Source of the DNA: Bacillota bacterium
GTDB lineage: Bacteria; Bacillota; Clostridia; Oscillospirales; Ruminococcaceae
Direction: 5' to 3'
DNA: 7,867 bases
Assembly (NCBI GenBank): GCA_023395435.1
Contig: JAEWZG010000140.1
Span: 1-7,867 of the forward strand
The position numbers and the translations under genes were made by a program. Below are positions 4,994 to 7,867 of this stretch, piece after piece (position 1 is the stretch's first letter; each line of letters begins with the position of its first letter). Under the pieces are notes generated by a model. The model worked only from the letters and a program-made list of their open reading frames with translations, ran no database searches and was not told the DNA's origin.

Positions 4994-6817
4994 TTACAAG
5001 TCTCTCTGCAGGAAATCATGGAGTTCCTGAGCAAGTGTAATGCTTATCCCAGCAGCTTTTGCAAGACTTTCTGGCGTTGCATTTTTAAGTGCTTCCTTTG
5101 TCTTGAAGTTAACCATAAGCTGTTGTGCCTTTTTAATTCCTATGCCTTTTATTTTAGTGAGCTCAAGCTCATAGGTGTTTTTATTATGCACACTTTTCAT
5201 ATAAGATATTGCAAATCTATGCACCTCATCCTGAATTCTTGTGAGTAGCATAAAAGCAGATCTTGCCTTTGTGATTGATATTTCACTTCCGCCTGAAGCA
5301 ATGGCTCTCGTCCTATGCTTGTTGTCCTTAACAATTCCATATACAGGCACATCAATTCCCATTTGGTCTGTAATCTGCGTAACAGCGTTAACATGGCCTT
5401 TACCTCCGTCGAGAAGGATAAGATCAGGCATACGTGAAAAGCCTTCGTCCTCGCCTTCCTTATAACGATTGAAACGTCTTTCAATAACCTCCTGCATACA
5501 GGCATAGTCATTCTGAATCGCAACATTCTTTATAGAAAACCTCTTATATGCCTTTTTGAGAGGGCGTCCGTTTTCAAATACGACCATTCCCGCAACCATC
5601 GCCGTGCTGGCAAGATTTGATATATCGTAGCATTCTATATAAAGCGGTGGCTTTGATAAGCCGAGAAGCTTTGCAAGTTCCTCAAGTGCGACAATCTCCT
5701 TGCCCGTTCGACCAACTTTTATAGCAAGATACTCACTTGCATTGTTCTTAGAAAGCATCGTGAGTTTTAATGACGCACCACGCTTTGGAGTATATAAAGT
5801 TACAGCGTGACCTGATTTTTCACGTAGAAACTGTTCAATTACATTATAATTTTCTATCTCATCGTCGATAAGAATATCACGCGGGATATCCTCCTTTGAG
5901 GAATAATACTGTGTAATGAAGTTCTCATAAACCTCTGTTTTATCTTCAAGCTCACCGAGGTAGAAGTCTGCCTTGTCAAAAAGCTTCCCAAAGCGATACA
6001 TTAGTATGCTAGCGACAGCATATTCGCCATTCTGTGCTATAGCTACAACATCAGAATTCTTCTGATTTGTTTCTATAACCTTCTGGCTGTCGGTTGCTTT
6101 TTTAATTGCACTTATTCTATCACGGAGCTTTGCGGCAAGTTCAAAATTGAGGTTTTCAGAAGCAATTTCCATAGACTTTGTTAGTGTCTCAACGGAATTT
6201 GCACTACCGCTTTTAATATACTCAACAGCATGATTTACTGAATCAACATACTCATCCTGAGAAATGTTACCAGTGCAAAGCCCAGCACATCTTTTTATAT
6301 AATAATCAAGGCAGGGACGTGCCTTACCGAAATCATTCGGGAATCTTCTTGCACAGGTCGGCAACGCAAATACCTTGTTTGCTTCATTAACTGATTGCCT
6401 TGTTGTGAAAGAACTTATATATGGCCCTAAGTATGTACCAGGACCTTTTTTCTGTAGTTCAGCAGTAATCCTTGGATAAGGCTCGTCAGAAATTTTAATA
6501 TAGCTATAACCCTTATCATCCTTTAAAAGTATGTTATACTTCGGCTTATGTTGTTTAATAAGTGAACACTCAAGAATTAAAGCTTCAAACTCTGTATCTG
6601 TAACAATAAAATCATAATCATAAACAAGCGAAACCATCTTTGCAACTTTTGGTGTATGGTCGGCAGATTCACGGAAGTAGCTTGTTACCCTGTTTCTGAG
6701 GTTTTTAGCTTTACCAATATAAATAATATCTGAATTCTTGTTTTTCATTATATAACATCCAGGTGATGTTGTCAGTACAGCGGTTTTTTCTCTTAGATAT
6801 GGCAGTCTTTCATTCAT
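4994..6817 (-). CDS. uvrC: Excinuclease ABC subunit UvrC
   Basis: Nuclease of nucleotide excision repair that joins the UvrB-DNA complex and cuts on both sides of a lesion. The 607-residue length is typical. In order: GIY-YIG nuclease (about 15-95) with GCY at 20-22, YIG at 33-35, R43 and E78; a four-Cys cluster C155, C169, C177, C181, spaced like the Cys set reported to hold an iron-sulfur cluster in E. coli UvrC; the UVR segment for UvrB contact (about 207-240, ENLNFELAAKLRDRI); the RNase H-like second nuclease with D398 (ECYDIS), D437 (NDYACM), D470 (LLDGGKGH) and H533 (EVHRFA), the counterparts of E. coli D399, D438, D466 and H538; and C-terminal helix-hairpin-helix repeats (about 553-605). 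I chose ATG 6817 because AAGGAGG precedes it by seven bases; an upstream ATG at 6841 would translate the Shine-Dalgarno itself. No sign of damage. Confidence 0.98.
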   Translation of the reverse strand: MNERLPYLREKTAVLTTSPGCYIMKNKNSDIIYIGKAKNLRNRVTSYFRESADHTPKVAKMVSLVYDYDFIVTDTEFEALILECSLIKQHKPKYNILLKDDKGYSYIKISDEPYPRITAELQKKGPGTYLGPYISSFTTRQSVNEANKVFALPTCARRFPNDFGKARPCLDYYIKRCAGLCTGNISQDEYVDSVNHAVEYIKSGSANSVETLTKSMEIASENLNFELAAKLRDRISAIKKATDSQKVIETNQKNSDVVAIAQNGEYAVASILMYRFGKLFDKADFYLGELEDKTEVYENFITQYYSSKEDIPRDILIDDEIENYNVIEQFLREKSGHAVTLYTPKRGASLKLTMLSKNNASEYLAIKVGRTGKEIVALEELAKLLGLSKPPLYIECYDISNLASTAMVAGMVVFENGRPLKKAYKRFSIKNVAIQNDYACMQEVIERRFNRYKEGEDEGFSRMPDLILLDGGKGHVNAVTQITDQMGIDVPVYGIVKDNKHRTRAIASGGSEISITKARSAFMLLTRIQDEVHRFAISYMKSVHNKNTYELELTKIKGIGIKKAQQLMVNFKTKEALKNATPESLAKAAGISITLAQELHDFLQRDL

Positions 6818-6824
6818 TGTGAAT

Positions 6825-6831
6825 CCTCCTT
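6825..6831 (-). promoter_or_regulatory. Ribosome binding site deciding the uvrC start
   Basis: AAGGAGG on the minus strand, seven bases before ATG 6817. An in-frame ATG at 6841 lies upstream of this site, at about the predicted transcription start, so it is unlikely to be used. Confidence 0.85.
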
Positions 6832-6848
6832 CCAAAGACAATAATATA

Positions 6849-6877
6849 ATTATACACTATTATTATGATATTTAAAA
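6849..6877 (-). promoter_or_regulatory. Probable uvrC promoter
   Basis: Perfect TATAAT at 6854-6849 on the minus strand, with a poor -35 candidate, TTTTAA (6877-6872), 17 bp upstream. Transcription would begin near 6842, about 25 nt before ATG 6817. It lies directly downstream of the tuf terminator, so uvrC probably has its own transcript. I saw no clear SOS (LexA/DinR) box in the 70-bp gap. Confidence 0.5.
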
Positions 6878-6886
6878 GTGAAATAC

Positions 6887-6915
6887 AAAAGCCCATGCTA
6901 AAAAAGCATGGGCTT
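6887..6915 (-). terminator. Rho-independent terminator of tuf
   Basis: An 11-bp perfect stem, AAGCCCATGCT at 6915-6905 pairing with 6899-6889, closes a loop of five T residues on the minus strand. The stem is followed by TTTTGTATTT (6890-6881). It begins about 30 bases after the tuf stop codon and separates the highly expressed tuf transcript from uvrC. In the plus direction the stem is followed by TTAATATATC, a weak U tract, so I score it as one-directional. Confidence 0.88.
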
Positions 6916-6944
6916 AATATATCTTTTATTAATTCAGCCAGTAA

Positions 6945-7867
6945 TTAGCAAGAAATTACAACGCCTGAACCAACTGTACGGCCACCTTCACGGATAGCGA
7001 AACGGAGACCTTCTTCAATAGCGATAGGAGCGATAAGTTCAACGTCGATTTCAACGTTATCACCAGGCATACACATTTCCTTATCAGCTGGAAGCTTTAC
7101 GATACCTGTTACGTCAGTTGTTCTGAAGTAGAACTGTGGTCTGTAGTTGTTAAAGAAAGGAGTATGACGTCCGCCTTCATCTTTCTTAAGAACGTAAACC
7201 TGACCATGGAACTTTGTCAATGGGTGGATTGAACCTGGTTTGCAAAGAACCTGTCCTCTTTCGATATCTGTTCTCTGAACACCACGAAGAAGAGCACCGA
7301 TGTTATCTCCAGCTTCTGCAAAGTCAAGAAGCTTTCTGAACATTTCGATACCTGTAACAACAGTCTTCTTTCTTTCGTCTGAAAGACCGATGATTTCAAC
7401 TTCTTCTGAAAGCTTCAACATACCTCTTTCAACTCTACCTGTAGCAACTGTACCACGACCTGTGATTGTGAATACGTCTTCTACTGGCATCAAGAAAGGA
7501 AGTGAATCGTTTCTTGCTGGAGTTGGAATGAAGCTGTCAACAGCATCCATCAATTCCTTAATGCAGTCATATGCAGGATCATTGATATCGTCTGGAGCTT
7601 CAAGAGCCTTAAGAGCTGAACCCTTGATGATTGGTGTATCGTCGCCTTCAAAATCATATTTGTCAAGGAGTTCACGGATATCCATTTCAACGAGGTCGAT
7701 AAGTTCTGGATCGTCAACCTGATCAGCTTTGTTCATAAATACAACGATCTTTGGAACGCCAACCTGGTGAGCAAGAAGAATATGCTCTCTTGTCTGAGCC
7801 ATAGGTCCGTCTGATGCAGCAACAACAAGGATTGCGCCGTCCATCTGAGCAGCACCTGTGATCATGT
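6945..7867 (-). CDS. tuf: Elongation factor Tu (partial, N-terminus beyond right edge)
   Basis: GTPase that delivers aminoacyl-tRNA to the ribosomal A site. The last 306 codons are present (plus two bases of the preceding codon), joining E. coli EF-Tu at its NMITGAAQMDG segment, so roughly 90 residues with the P-loop and switch regions lie outside. The ATG at 7865 is internal, not a start. Numbering from it: G4 motif NKAD (45-48), G5 motif SAL (83-85), domain 2 beginning near 121 (SLPFLMPVEDVFTITGRGTV), and domain 3 from about 213 to the end with FAIREGGRTVG (289-299). The frame shows the codon bias of a highly expressed gene (CGT/AGA Arg, GTT/GTA Val, AAC Asn). The C-terminus is GSGVVISC, not the more common GVVxxIIE-type ending. 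A strong terminator follows. Whether it sits with fusA and rps genes cannot be seen. Confidence 0.98.
   Translation of the reverse strand, partial: MITGAAQMDGAILVVAASDGPMAQTREHILLAHQVGVPKIVVFMNKADQVDDPELIDLVEMDIRELLDKYDFEGDDTPIIKGSALKALEAPDDINDPAYDCIKELMDAVDSFIPTPARNDSLPFLMPVEDVFTITGRGTVATGRVERGMLKLSEEVEIIGLSDERKKTVVTGIEMFRKLLDFAEAGDNIGALLRGVQRTDIERGQVLCKPGSIHPLTKFHGQVYVLKKDEGGRHTPFFNNYRPQFYFRTTDVTGIVKLPADKEMCMPGDNVEIDVELIAPIAIEEGLRFAIREGGRTVGSGVVISC

Noticed and set aside
4958..5002. Possible weak hairpin (GACTT...AAGTC) after uvrC
   Set aside because: Five-base stem with a long loop and no adjacent U tract in the right place; not a convincing terminator.
7217..7722. Overlapping frames on both strands within tuf
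   Set aside because: EF-Tu is unambiguous through this stretch; its biased codon use produces long open shadow frames.
1..7867. Search for CRISPR arrays, tRNA or rRNA genes, insertion sequences, attachment sites, defence or toxin-antitoxin systems
   Set aside because: No spaced repeats, tRNA-like cloverleaf, transposase, integrase or paired small toxin genes were seen; the window is filled by housekeeping genes and one unknown membrane protein.

Overview
This is an ordinary chromosomal segment of a low-GC Gram-positive bacterium, most likely a Clostridia member (Lachnospiraceae/Ruminococcaceae-like). The inference rests on AT-rich intergenic DNA, strong AGGAGG-type ribosome binding sites, sigma-A-type promoters with TATAAT boxes, a Firmicutes-style YbiT-like ABC-F protein, and a coaD-coiled-coil protein pairing that I associate with Clostridia. 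I see no mobile element, CRISPR array, tRNA, rRNA or phage gene, and no obviously new multi-gene system.

Layout: the left 1.2 kb is the N-terminal 389 codons of an ABC-F ATPase on the minus strand, running off the left edge. A 144-bp divergent promoter region separates it from a plus-strand gene for a four-helix membrane protein of unknown function (1313-2413). A strong bidirectional hairpin terminator (about 2419-2453) lies between that gene and the end of a minus-strand cluster. Read in transcription order (right to left), the minus strand carries the 3' three quarters of tuf, a rho-independent terminator, uvrC, then rsmD - coaD - coiled-coil gene - nadA.

Function: rsmD, coaD, the coiled-coil gene and nadA look like one operon. 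rsmD and coaD overlap by ATGA, coaD and the coiled-coil gene are 3 nt apart with the Shine-Dalgarno inside coaD, and nadA follows after 22 nt. A near-consensus promoter (TAGACA-17-TATAAT) lies before rsmD, and uvrC may also read through into it because I see no terminator between them. The operon joins 16S rRNA methylation, CoA biosynthesis and the quinolinate step of NAD biosynthesis; nadB and nadC are not adjacent. uvrC is complete, with all expected nuclease and Cys-cluster residues.

Three start sites deserve correction from the longest open frames: the membrane protein (ATG 1313, not TTG 1250, which is the -35 box), uvrC (6817, not 6841) and nadA (3368, not 3422). The least understood pieces are the membrane protein with its Ser-rich outer loop and Gln/Pro/Tyr-rich tail, the coiled-coil protein, and the degenerate second nucleotide-binding site of the ABC-F protein.
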